Positions 30,512-39,275 of a DNA stretch of 40,749 nt are shown here, in pieces. The DNA comes from DATFYP01 sp035626235 (GTDB taxonomy: Archaea > Thermoproteota > Nitrososphaeria > Nitrososphaerales > Gagatemarchaeaceae). A model generated the notes under the pieces. It was not told where the DNA came from. It was given only the letters and a program-made list of their open reading frames with translations, and did not search any database. The position numbers and the translations under genes are program-made. Numbering within the stretch: position 1 is the first letter of the stretch; each line of letters begins with the position of its first letter. Location of the stretch: assembly GCA_035626235.1 (NCBI GenBank), contig DASPOB010000022.1:1-40749 (forward strand). The letters are read 5' to 3'.

Positions 30512-32491
30512 ATGGATAGGAACGACTTCTCCTGGATGATAGGAGGGGTGCAGGGCAGCGGAGTCGACACCTCCGCCAACATCTTTGCCAAGGCAGCGGC
30601 GGCTGGCGGCCTCTGGGTGTATGGCAAGAGGGAGTACTATTCTAACATCAAGGGTGAGCACAGCTACTTCCAGGTCCGGGTCTCCAAGACCATGATCAGG
30701 TCCCACGTCGACACCGTCGACATGCTCGCGACCTTCGAAGAAGAGACGATCTTCCGGCACGCGCTCGAAGTCAGAAACGGCGGCGCCATTGTCTACAACC
30801 CGGATCAGGACGGCGTAAGGCTCGCCGACATCCCGACCATCGAGGGCCCCGTGAGGGTCCGCCTCAACGACGCGCTGGCCAAGAGCGGGCTTTCGGCGGA
30901 CGTCAAGGGCTTGCTTGAGCTTGCTCGGAGGAATGGGGTTCACATCTACGCGGTCCCCTACGACCAACTGCTGAAGAAGGTCGGGGAGGAGTTCGGAGAG
31001 ACGTCGCTCAGTGCTCTCCAGAGGATGCTTAACGTGATGGCAGTCGCCGCATCATTCGCCCTGCTTTCCTACGATGAGGAGCTCGTCAAGAACGCCCTGA
31101 GAAAGCAGTTCAAGTCGAAGCCGAAGGTCGCGGAGATGAACGCGGGTGCTGTCGGGGTCGCCTACGACTTCATCGGGGAAAAGTACGACGGCGGGTTCGG
31201 CTACAAGCTCGAGCCGGTCAACACCGACGAGGTGCGCCTCTTCGTCCGGGGCCAGTCTACGGTGGCGATGGCGAAGGAGCTCGCAGGGTGCAGGCTGCAG
31301 ACCTACTACCCGATTACTCCCGCCAGCGACGAGAGCGAATACCTCGAGGCGCACGGCGTCATAGAGCTCGATGGTTCGTCCGCACAGGAGAACCCGCAGG
31401 TGGCCGAAGTCGCTGCCATGAAACAGAAGGGGTCGATTGCCGTTGTTCAGTCGGAGGACGAAATCGCCGCGGTGACGATGGCGATTGGAGGCGGAATTGC
31501 AGGCGTAAGGTCATCAACGTCGACGTCGGGTCCTGGCTTCTCGCTGATGGCGGAGGGGCTAGGGTACGCCGGAATCAACGAAGTCCCCGTCGTGGTCACG
31601 CTCTACTCCAGAGGTGGGCCGAGCACCGGCCTTCCGACGAGGCACGAACAGGGAGATTTGAGGTTCGCTCTGCACGCGGGGCACGGCGAGTTCCCCAGGC
31701 TGGTCCTCGCCAGCGGTGACCTGGAGGAGGCCTTCTACGACACGGTCAGGGCCTTCAACTACGCCGAAAGGTATCAGACTCCAGTCATCCACATCGTCGA
31801 CAAAGCCCTCGCAAACTCCGACTCGACCATGACGAAGTTCGACGTCGGAAGGGTCAAGATCGACCGGGGGCTATTCGTGAAGGGCCCGCTGACAGGCATT
31901 GAGAACGGGGAGTTCCCACGGTTCCAGCCGTCTCCCGGAGGCATATCGCCGCGCCCTCCAGTCGGGACCAAGGGAGCCGTCTACTGGCTGACCGGGGATG
32001 AGCACAACGACCTGGGGCACATCTCGGAGGACCCGTCGATCAGGGACTCTATGATGGAGAAGAGGATGGGCAAGGTGGACACCGCAGACGCTGAGATACC
32101 GATGTCGGAACGAGTCAACCTCTTCGGCCCTGAAGAGGCAGACATCACAATCGTCAGCTGGGGTTCGACGAAGGGGGCCATACTCGACGCGATGGAATGG
32201 CTGGGGGCTGACGGGATAAAGGTCAACTTCCTCCAGATTAGGCTGATCAACCCGTTCCCCACCCAATACGTCAAGCAACTGCTCTCGAAGGCCAAGACCA
32301 TAGTAGGAATCGAGATGAACTACTCAGCACAGCTGATTGGGATTGTCCGCGAAAGGACCTGCATCCCGGTCGACCAGCTCGTGGTAAAGTACAACGGAAG
32401 GCCCATGTCCTGCGAGGAAATCTACGGCGCGGTGAAGCTGATTGCGGCTGGCAAGGCTCTGAAAAAGGTGGTGTTGAAGGCTGGCGCTTAA
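30512..32491 (+). CDS. korA: 2-oxoacid:ferredoxin oxidoreductase, fused gamma-alpha subunit
   Basis: 659 residues from ATG 30512 (open upstream to 30455, but ATG 30512 gives MDRNDFSWMIGGVQGSGVDT, the family start, and lies about 35 bases after TTTTAAAC). Residues 1-190 are the gamma domain (GGVQGSGVDTSANIFAKAA). The alpha domain follows, with YPITPASDESEYLE (pyrimidine-binding region) and GPGFSLMAEGLGYAGINEVPVV. The enzyme oxidises pyruvate, 2-oxoglutarate or branched oxoacids to acyl-CoA with ferredoxin reduction, using TPP. The two-subunit form is the Sulfolobus/halobacterial type. Exact substrate is not determinable. Confidence 0.93.
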   Translation: MDRNDFSWMIGGVQGSGVDTSANIFAKAAAAGGLWVYGKREYYSNIKGEHSYFQVRVSKTMIRSHVDTVDMLATFEEETIFRHALEVRNGGAIVYNPDQDGVRLADIPTIEGPVRVRLNDALAKSGLSADVKGLLELARRNGVHIYAVPYDQLLKKVGEEFGETSLSALQRMLNVMAVAASFALLSYDEELVKNALRKQFKSKPKVAEMNAGAVGVAYDFIGEKYDGGFGYKLEPVNTDEVRLFVRGQSTVAMAKELAGCRLQTYYPITPASDESEYLEAHGVIELDGSSAQENPQVAEVAAMKQKGSIAVVQSEDEIAAVTMAIGGGIAGVRSSTSTSGPGFSLMAEGLGYAGINEVPVVVTLYSRGGPSTGLPTRHEQGDLRFALHAGHGEFPRLVLASGDLEEAFYDTVRAFNYAERYQTPVIHIVDKALANSDSTMTKFDVGRVKIDRGLFVKGPLTGIENGEFPRFQPSPGGISPRPPVGTKGAVYWLTGDEHNDLGHISEDPSIRDSMMEKRMGKVDTADAEIPMSERVNLFGPEEADITIVSWGSTKGAILDAMEWLGADGIKVNFLQIRLINPFPTQYVKQLLSKAKTIVGIEMNYSAQLIGIVRERTCIPVDQLVVKYNGRPMSCEEIYGAVKLIAAGKALKKVVLKAGA

Positions 32492-32513
32492 GTTCACAGA
32501 CCTGAAGACGACG

Positions 32514-33449
32514 GTGCACAACGACTGGTGCCCCGGCTGCGGCGACTTCGGCATTCTCAACGCCGTCCAGATGGCCCTCGCAGAGATGAACGTTGACCCG
32601 AGCAGCACAGTGGTGGTTTCAGGTGTCGGCTGCTCGTCCAAGGCTCCTCACTTCATCAAGACCTATGGCGTGCACACTCTCCACGGCAGGACCCTGCCCT
32701 TCGCGACCGGCATCAAACTTGCCAACCCCAACCTGGAAGTCGTCGCTGAGGGCGGAGACGGAGACGGCATGGGTATCGGCGCGGGCCATTTCGTCAACTC
32801 CGGGAGGAGGAACATCGATATGCTCTACATCGTGCACGACAACGAGGTCTACGGCCTCACGAAGGGGCAGGCAGCGCCTACCATGAAGCTGGGCATGAAG
32901 ACCAAGTCCCTCCCGCTCCCGAACATCAACCAAGGAGTCAACCCGCTCATGCTGGCGCTCGCCTCCGGCTACACCTTCATCGCCAGGGGGTACTCCTACG
33001 ACGTCCGCCACCTGAAGGACCTGATAATCAAGGGAATCCGGCACAAGGGGTTCGCCTTCCTGGACGTCCTCCAGCCGTGCCCGACCTACAACGACATCCT
33101 GACGAAGGAGTACTGGGCCGGGGAGGGCAACCTAGACGCCAACGGACACCAGCAGCCGAGGACCTACAAGCTCGAGGATACGGGCTACGACGGAATCGTC
33201 CACGGCGGGGATTCGGCTGAAGTTCAGCAGAAGTTCCAGCAGGCGGTCCTGAAGTCGTTCGAGTTCGGTGACCATACCCCCATCGGGATCTTCTACCAGA
33301 ACGAGTTCGTCCCGACCTACGAAGAGAGGCTGGTCGGGAGGGCTCCGACCTATCTGAGCAACCCGCCGGCTGCCCAGGAAATCGCGAAGCCTGACGGTAC
33401 TCCTCTGGCGAACATCGACAAGCTGCTCGAAGAGCTGCGCGTCACCTAA
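32514..33449 (+). CDS. korB: 2-oxoacid:ferredoxin oxidoreductase beta subunit
   Basis: 311 residues from GTG 32514. This subunit holds TPP and one Fe-S cluster: HNDWCPGCGDFGIL with cluster cysteines, the TPP/magnesium motif GGDGDGMGIGAGHFVN, IVHDNEVYGLTKGQ and a further cysteine in LQPCPTYND. The GTG is the first canonical start, but the in-frame sequence upstream reads LALKFTDLKTT, which matches the family N-terminus. Translation may begin at CTG 32481, overlapping the korA stop by 11 bases. Cotranscribed with korA. No separate delta (ferredoxin) subunit is needed in this type. Confidence 0.93.
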   Translation: MHNDWCPGCGDFGILNAVQMALAEMNVDPSSTVVVSGVGCSSKAPHFIKTYGVHTLHGRTLPFATGIKLANPNLEVVAEGGDGDGMGIGAGHFVNSGRRNIDMLYIVHDNEVYGLTKGQAAPTMKLGMKTKSLPLPNINQGVNPLMLALASGYTFIARGYSYDVRHLKDLIIKGIRHKGFAFLDVLQPCPTYNDILTKEYWAGEGNLDANGHQQPRTYKLEDTGYDGIVHGGDSAEVQQKFQQAVLKSFEFGDHTPIGIFYQNEFVPTYEERLVGRAPTYLSNPPAAQEIAKPDGTPLANIDKLLEELRVT

Positions 33450-33486
33450 ATCGGGAGGAACGCGCCATGGGCTCCTCGCCACAGGC

Positions 33487-34014
33487 ATGATAGTCGCGGT
33501 AGGCAGCAGGAATCCGGCCAAACTCGAAGGCGTCAGGAAAGCGTTCTCCAACTACTTCCGAGAGTTCGAGGTCTGCCCGGTCGATTCCTCTTCGGTCGCC
33601 CGGGCTCAGCCGCTAGGGCTTGAGCAGATGGTCGAGGGTGCCATCGCGAGGGCCAAGTTCGCCCTCCTGAAGACGAGCGGAGACTATGGGGTGGGGGTCG
33701 AGGCAGGCATCTTCAAGGTCGGCTTGCTCTACTTCGACCACCAGCAGGCGGCCATCGCCGACGCTTCGGGGAGGGTTTCTCTCGGCCACTCGGCCGGCTA
33801 CATGCTCCCGAAGGACGCAGTCGAGAAGATGCTCGGCGAGGGGAAGGAGCTCGAGCAGCTGGCCGAGGGCCTTACTGGAGTTCTAGGCATCGGAGACAAG
33901 GGGGGACTTGTTCACTATCTCACCAAGGGAAAGATGACGAGGGCTGACCTGACAGAGCAGTGCGTGATGACCGCTCTCGCGCCCTGGCTGCATAGAGACT
34001 TCTACGGATTCTGA
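33487..34014 (+). CDS. Inosine/xanthosine triphosphatase (YjjX/DUF84 family)
   Basis: 175 residues, complete: VAVGSRNPAKLEGVRKAF (nucleotide-binding start), QPLGLEQMVEGAIARAKFAL, GDYGVGVEAGIF and the long C-terminal GVLGIGDKGGLVHYLTKGKMTRADLTEQCVMTALAPWL. These enzymes hydrolyse ITP and XTP so that deaminated purines do not enter nucleic acids. It lies 37 bases after korB, possibly cotranscribed. Confidence 0.92.
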   Translation: MIVAVGSRNPAKLEGVRKAFSNYFREFEVCPVDSSSVARAQPLGLEQMVEGAIARAKFALLKTSGDYGVGVEAGIFKVGLLYFDHQQAAIADASGRVSLGHSAGYMLPKDAVEKMLGEGKELEQLAEGLTGVLGIGDKGGLVHYLTKGKMTRADLTEQCVMTALAPWLHRDFYGF

Positions 34015-34042
34015 GAACCCAGGCCCGCTCTGGTTCCCGGTC

Positions 34043-34240
34043 TCAAGATTTCGCCGGAGGGCCGGTCTCCGCCATCACGTCGGGTTGCGGATGGTGAAAC
34101 GGAAAACACGCGACATGCCTGTCGTATCCTTCCCTGCCTTCGATCACGCTGCCGCAGTCGCCGCAGCGCCACGCCCTCCCCCCTTCAGGCATCAGCTTCT
34201 CATATCTGACAAGCTGTTTGGACGCCGTGTCTTGCGCCAT
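34043..34240 (-). CDS. Small zinc-finger protein, paralogue 1
   Basis: 65 residues. The zinc site is C26-x2-C29 (WRCGDCGS) with H42 and C45/H49/H50 (GYDRHVACFPFHH). The start MAQ..ASKQLVRYEKL matches that of the paralogue at 38077 (MAQELASKRLIWYSK), and the GREGYDRHV segment is identical. Function unknown; a nucleic-acid- or protein-binding finger is likely. A TAAATAT box A (34265-34271, minus strand) lies about 28 bases before the ATG, implying a leaderless message. Confidence 0.8.
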   Translation of the reverse strand: MAQDTASKQLVRYEKLMPEGGRAWRCGDCGSVIEGREGYDRHVACFPFHHPQPDVMAETGPPAKS

Positions 34241-34264
34241 CGGCGTCGGCTTGCGCCTGATTTG

Positions 34265-34271
34265 ATATTTA
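34265..34271 (-). promoter_or_regulatory. box A of zinc-finger paralogue 1
   Basis: TAAATAT about 28 bases upstream of ATG 34240. Confidence 0.5.
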
Positions 34272-34307
34272 ACAACGACAGCGGGATTTGACCGTGGCTT
34301 CGGGACT

Positions 34308-35159
34308 CTATGGTGTCTGCCAGCCCTGGCCGAGCAGAATCAGGACGACGCTCGCGTAGACGAGAATCAGACTGACAAGTAGGGTCCTCTCGATTCGGAG
34401 GCCGGAGGCAACGCTTGCCCCGGCCCCAACGACCCCTGCCATCCACGCCTGGAGCAAGACCAGCACCACGGTCAGCGATGCGGAAGGAAGCACCGGGCTG
34501 AGGTTCTCTTGCACTGCCCCGAATACCACGAAGGGAAGCAACGACAGCATCGCCCCCTCGAACAGCGGCCCCGGGTTGGCCCGCGTCCTGAAGCCGATTC
34601 TGAGGACGACCAGCGGGACCCCGGCCACCGCGACGACCGAGGCAGCCAGGCTCGCCCCCGGCGTGAGGTAGTCTGCTACCGGCGTCGCCGAGAACAGCCA
34701 GACGGCCTCCTTCGAGTACGTCAGTAGCGCCACCGATGGTGCAAACATGAGCGCGAAACTTACGATGAGGGACCTCCTACTCGAGCTCATCTTCCCGAGG
34801 AGGACCCTCGGTGCGAAGGCTTCGACTGCCGTGCCCCTCCTTCTGTTCCTCTCGAGGATTTTCACGACCGCCTTCGGGCTCACGACCGCATCCTGAGACA
34901 TCTGGCTGTAGATGTCTTCCCCGAGCTTTGTCAACACGTACCTCCCCTGCTTGTCCCTGACGACGAGCCTCTCCATGACGTCCAGATGGTGGTACAGCGC
35001 GCCGGTCTTCTCGCCCACCTGCTCGGACAGTCCCTTCCACTGCATCGGGCCGTTCCTCCCGATTGCCTCGATGACCGCCCTCCTGGTCGGATGGTCGATG
35101 ATTCTCATGACCCTCTTCGGGTCGAGAGCGTCCGTCCCCACGTAAGCAGACACGTTCAT
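34308..35159 (-). CDS. Winged-helix protein with C-terminal membrane domain
   Basis: 283 residues from ATG 35159 (the longer frame to 35222 overlaps the upstream surface-protein gene). The winged helix of ArsR type is at about 15-85 (ALDPKRVMRIIDHPTRRAVIEAIG, GALYHHLDVMERLVVRDKQGRYVLT). After a basic segment (ERNRRRG) come about six membrane helices (LIVSFALMFAPSVALLTY through LLVSLILVYASVVLILLG). It lies 28 bases downstream of the surface-protein gene with a GGGAGG ribosome site, so the two are probably cotranscribed; it may be an envelope-sensing regulator. Confidence 0.83.
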   Translation of the reverse strand: MNVSAYVGTDALDPKRVMRIIDHPTRRAVIEAIGRNGPMQWKGLSEQVGEKTGALYHHLDVMERLVVRDKQGRYVLTKLGEDIYSQMSQDAVVSPKAVVKILERNRRRGTAVEAFAPRVLLGKMSSSRRSLIVSFALMFAPSVALLTYSKEAVWLFSATPVADYLTPGASLAASVVAVAGVPLVVLRIGFRTRANPGPLFEGAMLSLLPFVVFGAVQENLSPVLPSASLTVVLVLLQAWMAGVVGAGASVASGLRIERTLLVSLILVYASVVLILLGQGWQTP

Positions 35160-35187
35160 GGATGCTAAAAGCCTCCCCTGCCTTCGC

Positions 35188-38076
35188 TCAGAGAACGGCG
35201 AAGACCCTCTCTCTTCTGGCATAGATCACTGCGAAGACGGCTGTGGTCACTAGGACGGCCGCCAGCAGTACTCGGGCGTCGGCGACGAAGGAAGACAGGA
35301 CGGCCGCTATCGGGAGCTCAGTTATCTGAATTACATGGGTGGAGAAGTGGGGGATGCTGATCAGCAGCTGGGTTCCCGACGCCGTGCCGACCACGACGAA
35401 GAGAGGCGTCGTCGGGGAGCCGAAGAGCTGTGTCAGCGACGACGCCTCCGTGACAGTCTGGTTGTCCAGAGTTACGGACAGAGCATTGTTCCGCAGGTTG
35501 ATTGGCTTGTCGAAGTTCACGAGCAGGATTCGCGAGCCGTGGATGTCGTTCCCTGCGATTGTCACCAGGACGCCGTTGGCAGCCTGCCCTAGGGATACGC
35601 TGAACTGCGGGCTCAGGAGGGATGCGGTCGTCGTGTTGCCAGAGACCTGGACTACGACGGGTATCGTTCCATCGTCCTGCGCCTGCTGAATGCTCTGCGC
35701 AACGGTCTGGTTGTTGCCTATCGCGGTCGAGCCCTGCGCCTCCGCGAGCGCCGCGCGCGGGTTCGCTCCGAGGACGATGGTGGCGGCCACAGGGTCGCTC
35801 TGCAGCACCGTGATTCCGTTGGCCACGAGGACGAACCCTACCTGCCAGGTTCCAGGAGAAAGGGGGACCTCCGTCTGCATCGCCACGTTCGCGACGTCCC
35901 CGAACACCAGGGTGCCGACCTGATATGCCGTCCCGTTGGCTATGAGGTCCAGCGTGTACTGAGCGTTTGATGTCAGGTTGCCGAATGTGGCGTAGATTCT
36001 CAGGTTCGCCCCGTATGGGATGGCTACGGCCCTCCCTTTCACCCCGCTTCCATCAACTGACACGAAGCTGAACACGAAGGTCTTCGGCGCCGGCGGGTTT
36101 ACCGCTGGCGGGTGGAAAACCAGGGTCTGGGGTGTCGGCTCCCCCACGAGCACCACCGAGTTGCCCGACAGGACCTCAATCCCGACGTTGTAAATCCTGT
36201 AGCTCCCAGGCGGCAGCAGCACCGACCCCGAAGCCGTGCCGGTGCCTTCGCTCGTGACCCTCAGGATTCCCGCTGCGTGCGTCGTTCCGTTGACGGAGAG
36301 CACGACATCGTACTTCGCCGTGGGCGGAACCCCCGCCGACGAGTAGATCAGAACGCTGAACTTGATTTCTGCCGAGTCATCGCCGGCGACCCCGACATAG
36401 GCCACGCCGAGCGCGACGCTCCCTCCTGGCTGGTCCATCGAGAAACGCACGGCGTTGGCCACGGGGACCAAGACACCTCCTCCGGGGTTGACGCTAGCTC
36501 CGAGCCTCAGTGACTGCGGCGAGGGCTCCCCGACGAGGATGACCGAAGTCCCGGAAAGCAGTTGGATCTGCACCTGGTATACGCCAGGCCTGGCCTTCAG
36601 AGAGCCGAAGGCGCTTCCCCCTCCTTCCGAATTCACGTGCAGCGTCGCGACGTCGTGGGCCGTCCCGTTTAGCGCGACGACGACGGAATAGTCAAGGGAC
36701 GGCGACAGGTGCGCGATGCTGTAGACGCCAACGCTCACAAGAATCGTGGTCGAGTTGTACGCCCCGACGCCTGCCAACCCGTCCGCGGTGGTCGTCTGAC
36801 CGGATGCGTAGAGGACGAACCTGTCGGCTCCCGCGGTCAGGACGTAGTTCCCAAGTGCGGTCGGCAGAGGAGGGACCACTCCGGAGCCGAGAACCAGGAC
36901 TTGGGGGGTCGGCTCGCCCACCAAGGCGAGGGTCGACCCTGAGAGCGCCTCAATCCCTAGGACGTATGCCCTGTAGTCACCGCGGGGAAGGTCCAGAAGC
37001 CCATGGAATGTCTCACCCACAGTGGAAGCCGGGGTCAGTGTTCCGATGTCGTAGGTCGTCCCGTTGACCGTGAGTACTACGACGAGCTGGGCTGTCGTCG
37101 GCACTGTCGCGAGCCTCGTCGTCTCCACGTCGAGCATGAGCTGGGACGAATTGGCGGACGAGACGCTCACTTCTGCCGTGCCGTAGCTGCTGTTCGTTTC
37201 TCCAGGCCGGTAGAGGCCGAATCTCACCGCGCTGACCAACCCTGGATTCGGAGGTACGGCTGACGTGGTTGTGGCCGTGGTCGTTGACGTGGCCGTCACC
37301 GTAGTGAACGCGGTGACAGTGGAAACCTCTGCCGTGGTGCTGACCGGGCTCGGTGCGACGGTCGCGCTGGACGTCATGGTCGTCCTTTCCGTGACCGTGA
37401 GAGTGGTCACGGTGACGGTCGGAAGGATGCTGAGGGTCGTGCTCGCCGCGCTCGACGAGCTGCTCTCTGTGGTCACGCTGGTGGTGATCGTCTTCTTGGG
37501 GACGGTGACCGTGAAAGCCGTGCTAGTGGTGCTAGTCTTGCTGCTGATGCTAGCCGTGCTGGAACCTGTCGTCGTGGAGGTCTTGGAAGTCGTGCTGATG
37601 ATTGTGCTCTGGCCAAGTGTGAGGTACTGGGGGTACGGCCTCCCTACGAGCGCCGTCACCTGTCCTTGGACGACGTCGACTCCCAACGCGTAGGTCCCGG
37701 GGCGGAGGATCAGATATCCCGAGGCCTCGGCCGTGTTCTTGCTGATGACGGTCAGGTTCGCTAGGGCATGCGTGGTTCCGTTGACCAGCATGACGGCGGT
37801 GTAGACTGCCGAGTTGGGATTAACGGGCGGGAAGCTGCCGTTGATTGCCAGGTGCCAGGCGAGCGCCGTCGAGTTCTTGACCGCCACAGCGGCGCTTCCG
37901 TAGGGGACGCTCGCGGCAGGGGAATACAATGTGAACGCTATGGTTACGCCGGAGGCCGACTGTGCCAGGGCTGGCTGGGCTATTGCCGCCACGGTGCCGC
38001 AAATCAGCAGGAAGACCAGAGCGGAGCAGAGGACCCTTTCAGCTGCAGGGCCAATCCGACCCTCGGCTGCCGGCAT
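35188..38076 (-). CDS. Large repeat-containing surface protein
   Basis: 962 residues. Signal peptide 1-38 (AALVFLLICG-like core, ending AQPALAQS). Repeat domains each end in LVGxPxPQ: L143, L385, L514 and L643. The last three are spaced exactly 129 residues. A fifth, more divergent copy ends near 758 (LQSDPVAATIVLG). A Ser/Thr-rich linker (about 158-275) separates repeat 1 from the rest. Many N-glycosylation sequons (NGT, NST, NSS) occur. A C-terminal beta domain (about 790-915) precedes a single membrane helix (935-953) and the basic tail RRERVFAVL. This is a type I-anchored, heavily glycosylated exported protein, perhaps an S-layer-associated stalk or adhesin; no enzyme motif is seen. Confidence 0.9.
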   Translation of the reverse strand: MPAAEGRIGPAAERVLCSALVFLLICGTVAAIAQPALAQSASGVTIAFTLYSPAASVPYGSAAVAVKNSTALAWHLAINGSFPPVNPNSAVYTAVMLVNGTTHALANLTVISKNTAEASGYLILRPGTYALGVDVVQGQVTALVGRPYPQYLTLGQSTIISTTSKTSTTTGSSTASISSKTSTTSTAFTVTVPKKTITTSVTTESSSSSAASTTLSILPTVTVTTLTVTERTTMTSSATVAPSPVSTTAEVSTVTAFTTVTATSTTTATTTSAVPPNPGLVSAVRFGLYRPGETNSSYGTAEVSVSSANSSQLMLDVETTRLATVPTTAQLVVVLTVNGTTYDIGTLTPASTVGETFHGLLDLPRGDYRAYVLGIEALSGSTLALVGEPTPQVLVLGSGVVPPLPTALGNYVLTAGADRFVLYASGQTTTADGLAGVGAYNSTTILVSVGVYSIAHLSPSLDYSVVVALNGTAHDVATLHVNSEGGGSAFGSLKARPGVYQVQIQLLSGTSVILVGEPSPQSLRLGASVNPGGGVLVPVANAVRFSMDQPGGSVALGVAYVGVAGDDSAEIKFSVLIYSSAGVPPTAKYDVVLSVNGTTHAAGILRVTSEGTGTASGSVLLPPGSYRIYNVGIEVLSGNSVVLVGEPTPQTLVFHPPAVNPPAPKTFVFSFVSVDGSGVKGRAVAIPYGANLRIYATFGNLTSNAQYTLDLIANGTAYQVGTLVFGDVANVAMQTEVPLSPGTWQVGFVLVANGITVLQSDPVAATIVLGANPRAALAEAQGSTAIGNNQTVAQSIQQAQDDGTIPVVVQVSGNTTTASLLSPQFSVSLGQAANGVLVTIAGNDIHGSRILLVNFDKPINLRNNALSVTLDNQTVTEASSLTQLFGSPTTPLFVVVGTASGTQLLISIPHFSTHVIQITELPIAAVLSSFVADARVLLAAVLVTTAVFAVIYARRERVFAVL

Positions 38077-38286
38077 CTAGGAAGCATCGCCTTCGTTTGG
38101 TGACTTGGACGCCGGCAGGACCACCTCCGCCCTGAGGTGGTGGAGCGGGAAGCAAGAGACGTGCCTGTCGTACCCCTCCCTCCCCTTGACCGAAGACCCG
38201 CAGTCGTCGCAGTGCCAGCTGTACCCGGCTTCGACGGCATCCTTGCTGTACCAGATGAGCCGCTTTGACGCCAATTCCTGCGCCAT
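38077..38286 (-). CDS. Small zinc-finger protein, paralogue 2
   Basis: 69 residues, the same plan as the protein at 34043: C26-x2-C29 (WHCDDCGS), GREGYDRHVSCFPLHH with H42, C45, H49 and H50, identical spacing. The gene's stop codon abuts the start of the surface-protein gene (38077 versus 38076), so it heads that operon. Box A GTTATA (38313-38318) is about 29 bases before the ATG. A regulatory role for the surface-protein genes is possible but inferred only from position. Confidence 0.85.
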   Translation of the reverse strand: MAQELASKRLIWYSKDAVEAGYSWHCDDCGSSVKGREGYDRHVSCFPLHHLRAEVVLPASKSPNEGDAS

Positions 38287-38312
38287 GGTTGTTCATCTGC
38301 GTCCCCTTCGGA

Positions 38313-38318
38313 TATAAC
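38313..38318 (-). promoter_or_regulatory. box A of surface-protein operon
   Basis: GTTATA(TCC) on the minus strand is about 29 bases before ATG 38286, the first start of the leftward zinc finger, surface protein and membrane winged-helix run. Confidence 0.5.
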
Positions 38319-38465
38319 CAGGCTATTCCAGGAATTCCTGAAACGACGGTCGGTTTTCCTCGATTCCACCCCTGGATTCATCCCAACTGTGCTCGGGAGC
38401 CGACCAATGTGCGGGGGGCGCATTGAAACGCTTTAATCTCCTGAGGGTCGCGCAGTGCGAAATCC

Positions 38466-38843
38466 ATGGCGTTGGCGCCCGGGACTCTGCCGCTCACCCT
38501 CCTTGCTTCATTCATGCGGGCAGAGGGACAGACCGGGGCTCAGGAGAAGCCAATCGACCCCTCTTTCAAGAGGGTGATGGTATACCTCTTCGTCGGAACT
38601 AGGGGCGGGCAGAACAGGACGAGGATCGTCGAGATGCTGAAGGCGGAACCGTCGAACCCGAACCGCATCTCGGAGAGGCTCGGTCTCGACTACAAGACCG
38701 TTCAACACCACCTCAGGCTGCTCGAGGACAACGGTGTGGTGGTCTCAAGCTCCAAGGGGACCTACGGAGCCATCTATTTCCTCACGCCCTACTTCGAGAA
38801 GTATTTCGACCCTGTCAAGGCGATGTGGGAAGGATTTGGGTAA
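38466..38843 (+). CDS. ArsR-like winged-helix regulator
   Basis: 125 residues from ATG 38466 (ATG 38514 would remove a hydrophobic lead-in of 16 residues). The winged helix is FKRVMVYLFVGTRGGQNRTRIVEMLKAEPSNPNRISERLGLDYKTVQHHLRLLEDNGVVVS, followed by wing and C-terminal YFLTPYFEKYFDPVK. Box A CTTTAATC (about 38432-38439) is about 30 bases upstream. It is followed after 36 bases by a small membrane protein, a pairing that suggests a sensor/regulator unit. Confidence 0.85.
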   Translation: MALAPGTLPLTLLASFMRAEGQTGAQEKPIDPSFKRVMVYLFVGTRGGQNRTRIVEMLKAEPSNPNRISERLGLDYKTVQHHLRLLEDNGVVVSSSKGTYGAIYFLTPYFEKYFDPVKAMWEGFG

Positions 38844-38879
38844 AGTTAGAAATAGCTTGAGAGGTCAGTTTCCCTAGGA

Positions 38880-39200
38880 ATGGCGTTCGACATCTTCTGG
38901 ATGAACATAGCCGCCCTCTTCGCCTTCCTCAACGTGGCCCTCGTGGGGACTCTCATCGTCCTCTACTTCCAGAGCTGGAGGCGGCTCCGTTCCTCGCTGA
39001 GCGCCTCGCTCATGACGTTCGCCGTCTTCTTTCTTGTCCAGAACTTCGTAATAATCATCTTCTGGCTGGTGCTCTACGGCCTCGCGCCCCAGTCCTTGGT
39101 GCTCGAGAGCGTAGTCGTCGCGGCGGCCCCGTACCTCGTCGCCATCAACGCGCTCGAGAGCCTCGCCCTGGGGAATCTCGTAAGGATAACTTGGGCCTAG
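38880..39200 (+). CDS. Three-span membrane protein paired with winged-helix gene
   Basis: 106 residues with three hydrophobic helices: FWMNIAALFAFLNVALVGTLIVLYF, SLMTFAVFFLVQNFVIIIFWLVLYG and VLESVVVAAAPYLVAINALESLA. A basic loop (WRRLRSS) lies between the first two. No catalytic motifs. I believe similar proteins accompany winged-helix genes in related archaea but cannot verify this here. It may tether or modulate the upstream regulator. Confidence 0.75.
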   Translation: MAFDIFWMNIAALFAFLNVALVGTLIVLYFQSWRRLRSSLSASLMTFAVFFLVQNFVIIIFWLVLYGLAPQSLVLESVVVAAAPYLVAINALESLALGNLVRITWA

Positions 39201-39275
39201 ACGCCCTCCGATTTGGGAACGATTTGGGTGAAAAGTCGGCATTCCACTATATACGCTCGGCAGGGCGAGGCCACC

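Noticed and set aside
37265..37693. Plus-strand open frame rich in V, L and T
   Set aside because: It is the antisense of the Ser/Thr-rich linker of the surface protein; periodic codons on the sense strand explain it.
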